Below, piece after piece: positions 1 to 5,419 of a stretch of DNA of 5,757 bases (within the stretch, counting starts at the first letter, position 1; each line of letters starts with the position of its first letter). The notes under the pieces are model-generated. The model saw nothing but the letters and a program-made list of their open reading frames with translations, was not told the DNA's origin and ran no database searches. Origin of the DNA: an uncultured Armatimonadota bacterium (GTDB taxonomy: Bacteria > Armatimonadota > Armatimonadia > Armatimonadales > Armatimonadaceae); contig CAIRTT010000231.1 in NCBI GenBank assembly GCA_903881535.1, positions 1 through 5,757 on the forward strand, given 5' to 3'. Both the position numbers and the translations under genes were made by a program.

Positions 1-7
1 TGTGTGT

Positions 8-505
8 CTACTTAGCTTTTGCAGCCTTGTCTATCATCTTGATAAAGTCAGCCTCACTCTGCGCACCAATAGCCTGCTGGACCAGCTTGCCTGATTTCGA
101 AAACACAAATGTCAATGGAATCGCAACGGATCCACCATCACTGGTAGGGGCTAACCACTTCAGGTAACCCGGGTCGAACTCTGAGCCATCCTTATTGATG
201 AATGCATATTTGGCGACGCCATTTGATTCCAGAAACTTTGCAGCCTTTCCAGAATCCGAGCGGTCATCGATCGCAATCGTAATTAAGTCCGCTCCTTTTT
301 TCTTCGCGGTTGCGACCATGTCCGGAAATTCCGCCTTACAAGGACCACACCACGTCGCCCAGAAGTTCAGGACGACGACCTTGCCCTTGTGCTTTGCCAG
401 TTCAGTCTTGACCGATGCAGGGGTTCCTACAGCCAACGTTGGAGGGGCAGCATGTGCGGTAACAGCCAACAGCGCCACGAGGGAAGCAGTCAACAATGTC
501 TTCAT
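8..505 (-). CDS. Secreted TlpA-like thioredoxin-fold protein
   Basis: A 165-residue thiol-disulfide oxidoreductase of the TlpA/ResA/AhpC-TSA superfamily. Residues 1-19 form a signal peptide: Lys2, then a hydrophobic core, ending in the cleavage site AHA before Ala20. The thioredoxin fold follows: strand VVVLNFWA (43-50), active site WCGPC at 52-56 with redox cysteines 53 and 56, and the cis-proline in AIPLT (Pro130). The family either reduces periplasmic disulfides or passes electrons to partner proteins. The ATG overlaps the stop of the upstream peroxiredoxin gene by four bases (ATGA, 502-505), and an AAGGA ribosome site lies a few bases upstream inside that gene, so the two are translationally coupled. 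The likely role is reductant for the neighbouring peroxiredoxin or for other exported thiols (inference). Mature length of about 146 residues is normal for a single-domain TlpA protein. No membrane anchor other than the signal peptide is visible. Confidence 0.93.
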   Translation of the reverse strand: MKTLLTASLVALLAVTAHAAPPTLAVGTPASVKTELAKHKGKVVVLNFWATWCGPCKAEFPDMVATAKKKGADLITIAIDDRSDSGKAAKFLESNGVAKYAFINKDGSEFDPGYLKWLAPTSDGGSVAIPLTFVFSKSGKLVQQAIGAQSEADFIKMIDKAAKAK

Positions 506-1035
506 TTTTCGTCCTTCTTTGCTCCCAGAAGCTCAAGGATCGCCAATGAATCCTCAGCCGCGGTTGCGGGTTTTATCTTTGTATCTACAGCAACAATTCT
601 ACCGTCAGGGTTAATGTAAAAGGTAATCCGTTTTGCAATCGGCTTTGCCGGATCTCCACCATCCCTAAGGACACGATACGCATTAATGACTGCACCATCG
701 GTGTCCGAAAGTAACGTATGGGTCAGACTTTCCTTTGCACAGAACTGACGCTTGGATGCCGTGTCCTGAGCACTGATTGTCACAACATTAGCACCAATCG
801 CCTTGATGGTATCCATCGCCTTCGTGTACGACCGGTTCTGCAACGTACATCCACTGGTCATATCTACCGGATAGAAAGCAATCACCAACCACTTTCCTTT
901 GAAGTCTTTCAGGGAAACCTTGCGGTCCGCCTGGTCCATCAATGCAAAGTCAGGAGCGCGTTTTGAAATCAGCTGCACGGGAGTCGCGGATGGCATTGCT
1001 GCCTGAAGAGAATAAACAACAGGGATGATAAGCAT
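502..1035 (-). CDS. PrxQ/BCP-type peroxiredoxin (AhpC/TSA family)
   Basis: A 177-residue thiol peroxidase that reduces H2O2 and organic hydroperoxides. The fold begins around RAPDFAL (residues 26-32). The peroxidatic motif is FYPVDMTSGCT, with Cys63 as peroxidatic cysteine and the usual Thr three residues before it; a conserved Arg lies near 136 in KRITFYINPDGR. The E. coli-BCP resolving cysteine five residues after the first is absent. Instead a second cysteine (Cys99, in RQFCAKE) lies 36 residues downstream, the spacing of the PrxQ subtype that uses a helix-3 resolving cysteine. The first 20 or so residues are hydrophobic (MLIIPVVYSLQAAMPSA) and extend beyond the usual BCP start; they could be a weak signal peptide, but there is no positive charge at the N-terminus. 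Start choice: ATG at 1035 is preferred over an in-frame TTG at 1041; neither has a clear Shine-Dalgarno, and a later ATG (codon 14) is possible. It is the first gene of the operon with the TlpA-like gene. Confidence 0.9.
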   Translation of the reverse strand: MLIIPVVYSLQAAMPSATPVQLISKRAPDFALMDQADRKVSLKDFKGKWLVIAFYPVDMTSGCTLQNRSYTKAMDTIKAIGANVVTISAQDTASKRQFCAKESLTHTLLSDTDGAVINAYRVLRDGGDPAKPIAKRITFYINPDGRIVAVDTKIKPATAAEDSLAILELLGAKKDEK

Positions 1036-1127
1036 GGTCAATTTTACCGAATACCTGTGTGCTTAGTTCCATTTTAGAAAAAGTTAATAATATGTATAAA
1101 TAGTCATGTGAATTATTGAAATAGTTA
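1036..1127. promoter_or_regulatory. AT-rich divergent promoter region
   Basis: This short spacer separates the minus-strand peroxiredoxin operon from the plus-strand DUF2089 operon and must hold the start signals for both. It is clearly richer in A and T than the flanking genes, especially between about 1070 and 1127. Possible -10 elements are TATAAA at 1095-1100 for the plus strand, and TATACA at 1098-1093 with a poor TTCAAT -35 at 1120-1115 for the minus strand. None of the matching -35 boxes is convincing, so exact promoters are not assigned. The two candidate -10 elements overlap, so the two directions could compete if both are real. Confidence 0.4.
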
Positions 1128-1529
1128 ATGATAATGTTGTTTGTGTTCCAATATCTGAAATGTCCGGTTTGTAGCGGTTCGCTGGATGTCACGGCTGTGG
1201 CATGTGCTTGTTGCCAAATCGAGATAAAAGGCTCATTCAGTCCACATTGGTTGACTGGTTTGGATCGGGACCAACTTGACTTTTTACTTACATTCGTCCG
1301 GTGCCGGGGCGTGATACGCGATATTGAAGCGCTCCTTGGTGTCAGCTATCCAACCGTGAGAAATCGTGTGGATCAGCTGGTGGATGCCGTCGAACGGCTT
1401 CTTGGACAAGCTCAGGCAGCTGCAGAGCCCAGCGACCCACGGATTGCGGTTTTGGAGCGATTAGCAGGTGGAGAGATATCGCCGGATCGGGCGATGACGT
1501 TACTGGATGCACTTTCGCCGCATCCCTAA
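1128..1529 (+). CDS. DUF2089 family zinc-ribbon/HTH protein with C-terminal SHOCT-like helix pair
   Basis: A 133-residue probable transcriptional regulator. The N-terminus is a zinc ribbon: CPVC (Cys12, Cys15) and CACC (Cys26, Cys29), with the typical 'IEIKGSF' strand after it. The middle, about residues 42-92, matches the DUF2089 core: an LDRDQLDFLLTFVRCRG helix, then the helix-turn-helix IRDIEALLGVSYPTVRNRVD, which resembles DNA-binding HTH domains. Residues 105-129 carry a helix pair (VLERLAGGEISPDRAMTLL) like the SHOCT-like segment at the start of the next gene product. DUF2089 proteins have no settled function; a DNA-binding role is inferred from the HTH. The start is uncertain: ATG at 1128 is the longest form, ATG at 1134 also fits, and neither has a Shine-Dalgarno, so leaderless or weakly initiated translation is possible. 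The stop codon TAA overlaps the first possible ATG of the next gene, showing an operon. Confidence 0.88.
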   Translation: MIMLFVFQYLKCPVCSGSLDVTAVACACCQIEIKGSFSPHWLTGLDRDQLDFLLTFVRCRGVIRDIEALLGVSYPTVRNRVDQLVDAVERLLGQAQAAAEPSDPRIAVLERLAGGEISPDRAMTLLDALSPHP

Positions 1530-1530
1530 T

Positions 1531-1535
1531 GGAGG
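1531..1535 (+). promoter_or_regulatory. Ribosome binding site GGAGG deciding the start at 1541
   Basis: A perfect GGAGG lies five bases before the ATG at 1541. An earlier in-frame ATG at 1529 overlaps the preceding stop codon (TAATG) but would place this GGAGG inside its own codons, so 1541 is the better start. Confidence 0.75.
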
Positions 1536-1540
1536 AAAAC

Positions 1541-3106
1541 ATGGCATCACAAGAACGCTTACTCATTCTAAAAATGCTTCAAGAAGGCACGATCTCAACG
1601 GAGGATGCCCTCAGGCTCTTAGAGGCATCCGCTGCAAATGCAGAACAAGAAACCGTTGCAGAGACGCCACTCGAACAGCCTACAGTCGAACCGATTTCAC
1701 CACTCGAAGATGTAGACCAAAGCGCCTCAACGACCGTGCCAACTGCTGTATCCGATCCATTCAATGAGCTCGAGGCTGAAGTAATTGCTCGGGCAAAAGC
1801 TAAAATCGCTGCCGCACGTGAAAAGGTTGCTGTTGTTGCGGATCAGCTGGCCGCAGCCGATGAAAAGGTTGCAGATGCAGGTAAGTCGGGAAGCCCTCTG
1901 GATGACCTTGCGGATGCCGTAAAAGCCCTTCCTGGAATGCGATCGGTCTTCGATGCTCTTAGCGGGTTGGATCCATCCCGGATGGCATCTGAAGCAAAAC
2001 GACATGGACGGGAAGTCAAACGGCAAACCCGGCGCGTTGCACGTTCCGTCACAGATGGCATTGACGAAGTCCTTCGTTCGGATGTCAACCGTCTGCTGGG
2101 AGTGACTGACCCGACGCTCACAGATGCCTACGAAGCGACATTGCCTGTCACATCTGGGATGGCACTCCGCGTACGTAATCCGTTTGGTGACATCTTGGTC
2201 CAGCCAACCGACAATGAACAAATACGGATTGCTGCCAGCATTAACATTTGGGAAACAGATGCCACGCTTGCGACAAATCTGTTGGATTCTCTCTCAGTTT
2301 CAGCCGAAGTCGTCGATGATGCGATTATCGTTGGATGTACGGGACCAGAGCGATCGCGTAAGGTTGGCGTCGATATCGTTATCCTCATGCCAAAAACCCG
2401 AATCCGAATGACGCTGATGTCGCCAACAGGCAAGATTCAACTCGAAGGGGTTCGTGCGTCTGCATTGGTGGCTGCTACAAATTCGGGGGATATCCGCTTT
2501 AGCAGTGTTATTGCGGACACAGTAACACTTGAGACTACATCCGGTGATGTCAGTCTTCACGGAATCGTGGGGGCAGTCACTGTGAAATCATCCAGCGGCG
2601 ATGTCAAATTGGAAAAGACAAATGGGTCGAGTGTAAACCTGGTTACAAGCTCGGGTGACATCAATATCAACTCGGTTGATACGTCGGCCGTTGACCTGAG
2701 CTCCTCATCGGGAGATTTGTACATCCTAAAGCTAAATGCCCAGTCCTTATCGATGGCATCCGTGTCTGGAGACATCCGCTGTGACTTAGCCGGTGTGTCC
2801 GGGCAGGTCAAGATTGACTCGGCTACCGGGTGGTCCGATGTAACCCTCCATAGCTCTGTCACTCCTGAATCGCTGGCGATACATTCCGTTTCAGGGGATT
2901 GCACCCTTACGGTACTGGACACTACCGGAATCAATGCTAAGGTCGTCACGAGGACCGGAAATGTAACGTTGCCAGAAGCCTTCACACATCAGGTGCAGGG
3001 GAACTATGAAGGTACAGTGGGTAACGCGCCATTTTCCAATGTTTCAATTGTTACTGTTTCCGGTGATGTCGGGATCAATGTAGCAAGCACTCCGGATGCG
3101 CAGTGA
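1541..3106 (+). CDS. SHOCT-like/DUF4097 beta-solenoid protein (LiaX/YvlB-like architecture)
   Basis: A 521-residue protein with three parts. Residues 5-30 are a SHOCT-like helix pair (ILKMLQEGTISTEDALRLLE), the module found at the N-terminus of many DUF4097 proteins. Residues 35-75 are an acidic, Pro/Thr-rich linker, followed by an Ala/Lys/Glu-rich probable coiled coil (about 76-113) and a strongly basic helix (about 150-167). From about 205 to the end is a DUF4097 'adhesin' domain, a right-handed beta-solenoid-type fold with a repeated SGD-[IVL] turn about every 19 residues; eight clear SGD turns and several degenerate ones are seen. There is no signal peptide and no transmembrane helix. Firmicute relatives with this architecture (LiaX, YvlB) belong to cell-envelope stress systems; carrying that role over here is inference. 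The gene begins 11 bases after the DUF2089 stop and ends 12 bases before the phosphatase ATG, so all three are probably co-transcribed. Confidence 0.88.
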   Translation: MASQERLLILKMLQEGTISTEDALRLLEASAANAEQETVAETPLEQPTVEPISPLEDVDQSASTTVPTAVSDPFNELEAEVIARAKAKIAAAREKVAVVADQLAAADEKVADAGKSGSPLDDLADAVKALPGMRSVFDALSGLDPSRMASEAKRHGREVKRQTRRVARSVTDGIDEVLRSDVNRLLGVTDPTLTDAYEATLPVTSGMALRVRNPFGDILVQPTDNEQIRIAASINIWETDATLATNLLDSLSVSAEVVDDAIIVGCTGPERSRKVGVDIVILMPKTRIRMTLMSPTGKIQLEGVRASALVAATNSGDIRFSSVIADTVTLETTSGDVSLHGIVGAVTVKSSSGDVKLEKTNGSSVNLVTSSGDININSVDTSAVDLSSSSGDLYILKLNAQSLSMASVSGDIRCDLAGVSGQVKIDSATGWSDVTLHSSVTPESLAIHSVSGDCTLTVLDTTGINAKVVTRTGNVTLPEAFTHQVQGNYEGTVGNAPFSNVSIVTVSGDVGINVASTPDAQ

Positions 3107-3118
3107 TAGACTTTGTGC

Positions 3119-3598
3119 ATGGTACGTGTTTTGTTTGTCTGCCTGGGTAACATTTGCAGGTCCCCGATGGCAGAGGCCTTGATGCGGCACAAAGTTGAAA
3201 ATGCCGGGCTTGCTGACAAGATAATCATCGATTCAGCGGGCCTTGGCGCCTGGCATGTCGGAGAGCCGCCACACCGTGGTACCCGGCAGGTTCTTGACAA
3301 TGCGGGAATACGCTACGATGGTCAGAAAGCCCGGCAAATCGAATCAACCGACTTTCGTGCATTTGATTACATTGTCACCATGGATCATGCAAACTTTGAG
3401 CGGGTCGAGACGTTGTTAATCGATGAAAACGACGTGGAGTGGCCAGTCATACGTCCAATGATGTCCTTTGTTGAAAACCCCATCGAAGACATCGTTCCTG
3501 ATCCGTATTACGATGGCAGGTATACCTACGTGTTCGACTTGCTCGACTGCGCTTGTGAAGCATTTCTCACATCCCTGAAGCACGAACATAACCTCTAG
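3119..3598 (+). CDS. Low-molecular-weight protein-tyrosine phosphatase
   Basis: A 159-residue cytoplasmic phosphatase that removes phosphate from phosphotyrosine (and in some relatives phosphoarginine). The P-loop CX5R signature is complete near the N-terminus: CLGNICRSP with nucleophile Cys8 and Arg14, including the second cysteine (Cys13) common in this family. The general acid is in VPDPYYDG (Asp128), followed by the two tyrosines (130 and 131) that are phosphorylation targets in relatives. SAGLGAWHVGEPPHRGT (39-55) matches the conserved 'SAG...W..G..a..r' stretch. Length is normal for the family. ATG at 3119 is preferred over an in-frame TTG at 3113; there is no Shine-Dalgarno, so translation probably depends on coupling to the gene that stops 12 bases upstream. 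No tyrosine kinase or capsule gene is visible nearby. The sequence alone does not separate phosphotyrosine from phosphoarginine specificity, though the Ile in the P-loop (usually linked to phosphotyrosine activity, versus Thr in YwlE-type phosphoarginine enzymes) favours tyrosine. Confidence 0.95.
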   Translation: MVRVLFVCLGNICRSPMAEALMRHKVENAGLADKIIIDSAGLGAWHVGEPPHRGTRQVLDNAGIRYDGQKARQIESTDFRAFDYIVTMDHANFERVETLLIDENDVEWPVIRPMMSFVENPIEDIVPDPYYDGRYTYVFDLLDCACEAFLTSLKHEHNL

Positions 3599-3717
3599 AA
3601 TTCATTTCAACCCATATACATGGAATCAGCCTACGTGCGTTTCGTTCCATATCTGCAGCTAGCTTTGCCCTGATATTTCATCGACCTTCGTCCAATAACT
3701 AATGTGGAGGACTGAAG
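3599..3717 (+). promoter_or_regulatory. Intergenic leader with GGAGG ribosome site
   Basis: This spacer separates the phosphatase from the secreted protein gene and probably holds a promoter for the latter, since the spacing is too long for obvious coupling. A good GGAGG at 3706-3710 sits seven bases before the ATG at 3718. I see no convincing -35/-10 pair and no hairpin with a T-run that would end the upstream operon, so read-through from the phosphatase gene remains possible. Confidence 0.4.
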
Positions 3718-4206
3718 ATGAAACTTCGATCATTCGTTTGTGTTCTGGCATGCTTTTTGGCTGCAAATACCGCATTTGCTCAAAAGGGGCCTCAGCCATT
3801 TGTCGCAGCTGGATTTACCAGCAAGCTGACGCCATTTGCTTTTGATCGACATACGGCTGGAACCGCACGAAGCCAGGTTCCTGTTGCTGTGCAGGCAGGG
3901 TTTACAGTTCGCTTGGCGCAAGATGTTGATGGTGCAGGATTCGTGTTGGCACTTCCAGAAGCTGAAACAGATGGTACATCTGTGGCATTCCCGATCGGCG
4001 AGCTACGCCTCCGATTTACAGATGGAATGCCTGGGTGGGTTTCTATTGGAGCGGGACGAATCATCGGTGCCAACCGCAAAGAAAGCTGGATTGAGACCGT
4101 TGCGTTTGGTCTTCCTGTTGGCAAAAAAGCCTATGTTGAGTTACGTCACGTTACAGATGAAGGCGCATCGTCCATCAATCTGCTCTCGTTTGGTATCAAA
4201 CTGTAA
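3718..4206 (+). CDS. Secreted small beta-barrel-like protein, possibly PagL/acyloxyacyl hydrolase-related
   Basis: A 162-residue exported protein. Residues 1-21 are a textbook signal peptide (Lys2 and Arg4, hydrophobic core, AFA before Gln22). The mature 141 residues are rich in short alternating strands such as VAVQAGFTVRLAQ, GELRLRFTD, GWVSIGAGRI and IETVAFGLPVG, and the protein ends in a strand (INLLSFGIKL), a pattern typical of small outer-membrane barrels. The ending YVELRHVTDEGASSINLLSF resembles the C-terminal active-site region of PagL-type lipid A 3-O-deacylases (ELRH-x-S-N-A-G ... N-x-G-I-N), but the catalytic serine position is threonine (His144-Val-Thr146) and the following asparagine is Asp. 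This resemblance is from memory and tentative; 'hypothetical exported protein' is the safe label. Start is supported by GGAGG seven bases upstream. It is probably transcribed alone and faces the LacI-type gene convergently. Confidence 0.85.
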   Translation: MKLRSFVCVLACFLAANTAFAQKGPQPFVAAGFTSKLTPFAFDRHTAGTARSQVPVAVQAGFTVRLAQDVDGAGFVLALPEAETDGTSVAFPIGELRLRFTDGMPGWVSIGAGRIIGANRKESWIETVAFGLPVGKKAYVELRHVTDEGASSINLLSFGIKL

Positions 4207-4239
4207 CTGCGAACGCATCGTTTATAGCCAAAGCATTAT

Positions 4240-4270
4240 GGAACGGTTTTAGCCTTACGATTACCGTTCC
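4240..4270. repeat. Inverted repeat between convergent genes, possible bidirectional terminator
   Basis: GGAACGGT (4240-4247) and ACCGTTCC (4263-4270) are perfect 8-base inverted arms around a 15-base loop. The repeat sits at the convergence point of the exported-protein gene and the LacI-type gene and covers the latter's stop codon. A run of T does not follow the stem on either strand, so it is not a classic intrinsic terminator; it could still stabilise 3' ends or stop transcription weakly. Confidence 0.4.
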
Positions 4271-5283
4271 GGTATGTTCGCCAGTGGAGCAGTTGATTCC
4301 CGTCGTATCAGGCGCGGTGCAATCCGAACCTCTTCCACTTTGTCTCCACCGACCAGGCCGATGAGTTGGCGCATGGCCGTTTCAGCAATCGTCTCCATGG
4401 GAAAGACAAAGGTTGTTAGCAAGGGGGACATGTGCTGCGCAATTGGAGCATCATCAAAGCCGACAACACTAATGTTTTGCGGTGTACTTAAACCGTGCAA
4501 AGCCGCAACCCTGATAACGCTGAAAGCCAGACTGTCGTTTGTGGCAAAGTAGGCTGTTGCCGTCTTGTCAGTGCATAGATGAGCATCAATTGCTTGCTCA
4601 GCCACAGCTGGGTTAAACGAGAAACCAATGATTTTTGGTCGTGGAAGATTGTGCTCCGCAAAGACATCACAAAAGCCGCGATAGCGCTGATGCACCGACT
4701 CTTGATCCATTCCACCTGCTACATAGACTGCATCCTGATGACCTAAGTCAATCAGATGCTTCGCTGCCAGTCGGCCACCAAGAACATTTTCGACATCCAC
4801 GCTGGATGTAAGCGCTGATGTGCTGTTCGCAGATGCTGCAATAACAACGACGGGAATGCCACTTTTTGCAAGCTGATCCGTTTGATCGGATGTCTGACTG
4901 GGCCAGAGCAGTAATATGCCATCTACGCCGGTTGCCCGGACTTGTGAAACACCTTCCGCACCACCTACCCATGGCTGTGGATTCAGCTGTACGACATAGC
5001 CTTCCTCAGCTGCAACAGACAGGGCGCCAGCAAGGACTTTGGCAGCATTGTAGTTGGTAACAAGACTTGCTTCGACGTTGGGAAAGGCCATCCCGATGAC
5101 CTTACTCTTACCTTTGACAAGGCGGATTGCACTTGCTGTCGGGACGTAATGCAACCGTCGGGCAACATCAAGAACCTTCGCACGCGTTACATCATTAACG
5201 GGCCGCGGAGCATTGTTTAGAACCGTTGACACGGTCGTAACTGACACCCCCGATTCACGGGCAACATCTCGTATTGTGGCCAT
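4261..5283 (-). CDS. LacI/GalR family transcriptional repressor
   Basis: A 340-residue regulator. The N-terminal helix-turn-helix is canonical (MATIRDVARESGVSVTTVS, residues 1-19), followed by VLN and the hinge YVPTASAIRLVKGKS (46-60). The hinge keeps the minor-groove leucine but has Thr for the usual Asn and Ile for the usual Arg. The rest is a periplasmic-binding-protein-like effector domain: VDGILLLWPS (119-128), SSVDVENVLGGRLAAKHLIDLGH (about 160-182), RYRGF (200-204), ATNDSLAFSV (247-256) and SVVGFDDAP..QHMSPLLTT (272-291). The 'ATND...GFDD...LTT' series is the family hallmark. The effector is probably a sugar or small metabolite, but the sequence does not identify it. Start: ATG at 5283 gives the family-typical N-terminus but has no ribosome site; an in-frame ATG at 5313, with AGGG six bases upstream, would add ten residues. 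The gene is divergent from an aldo/keto reductase, a common arrangement for local control plus autoregulation. Confidence 0.95.
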   Translation of the reverse strand: MATIRDVARESGVSVTTVSTVLNNAPRPVNDVTRAKVLDVARRLHYVPTASAIRLVKGKSKVIGMAFPNVEASLVTNYNAAKVLAGALSVAAEEGYVVQLNPQPWVGGAEGVSQVRATGVDGILLLWPSQTSDQTDQLAKSGIPVVVIAASANSTSALTSSVDVENVLGGRLAAKHLIDLGHQDAVYVAGGMDQESVHQRYRGFCDVFAEHNLPRPKIIGFSFNPAVAEQAIDAHLCTDKTATAYFATNDSLAFSVIRVAALHGLSTPQNISVVGFDDAPIAQHMSPLLTTFVFPMETIAETAMRQLIGLVGGDKVEEVRIAPRLIRRESTAPLANIPER

Positions 5284-5354
5284 TTTGAAAGTTCGCGACC
5301 ATCGCAGAAGCATTAGAATCCCTACATCGACGTTAGGGGATGACGGCTGCGTTA

Positions 5355-5382
5355 TTGATTATGAGTCATGCAACGATACACT
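5355..5382 (+). promoter_or_regulatory. Candidate promoter for the aldo/keto reductase gene
   Basis: TTGATT (5355-5360) and TACACT (5377-5382) form a -35/-10 pair with a 16-base spacer, each matching four of six sigma-70 consensus bases. Start of transcription would fall near 5389, inside the AAACGTTT palindrome, which is a sensible place for a repressor to block. Inferred by eye only. Confidence 0.35.
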
Positions 5383-5385
5383 GCA

Positions 5386-5393
5386 AAACGTTT
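5386..5393. promoter_or_regulatory. Candidate LacI-family operator (AAACGTTT)
   Basis: AAACGTTT is a perfect 8-base palindrome with the central CG that most LacI/GalR-family operators share (compare the PurR and CcpA sites with A-rich and T-rich arms around CG). It lies in the spacer between the divergent LacI-type repressor and the aldo/keto reductase gene, 27 bases before the latter's ATG. Flanking bases (TGCA on the left, CTGA on the right) continue the symmetry poorly. Binding by the adjacent repressor is inferred. Confidence 0.5.
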
Positions 5394-5419
5394 CTGATGA
5401 GAGTGATGGATTGAAGACA

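Noticed and set aside
195..614. Open plus-strand frame opposite the TlpA-like and peroxiredoxin genes
   Set aside because: Antisense to two confidently identified genes and spanning their junction; the product has no recognisable features.
1727..2221. Open minus-strand frame of 164 codons inside the DUF4097 gene
   Set aside because: It lies wholly antisense to a gene with clear domain structure, has a low-complexity Cys-rich product with no recognisable motif, and no ribosome site; it is a shadow of the plus-strand gene.
2557..2985. Open minus-strand frame of 142 codons opposite the solenoid repeats
   Set aside because: Its repeated Ser-Pro-Glu/Asp pattern is just the antisense of the SGD codons of the solenoid; no family resemblance.
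1541..3106. SGD repeats considered as a DNA-level tandem repeat
   Set aside because: The 57-base period is visible only in the protein; codons differ between repeats, so it is an old protein repeat and not a recent tandem duplication.
3620..3650. ATGGAA/TTCCAT inverted repeat downstream of the phosphatase gene
   Set aside because: Only six base pairs with a 19-base loop, A/T-rich and with no T-tract; too weak to call a terminator or operator.
5318..5341. Imperfect palindrome ATCCCTA...TAGGGGAT upstream of the repressor gene, considered as a second operator
   Set aside because: The arms need a one-base gap to pair fully and the inner part is symmetric about a different centre, so it is not a clean operator; the left arm is also the possible ribosome site of the longer repressor form.
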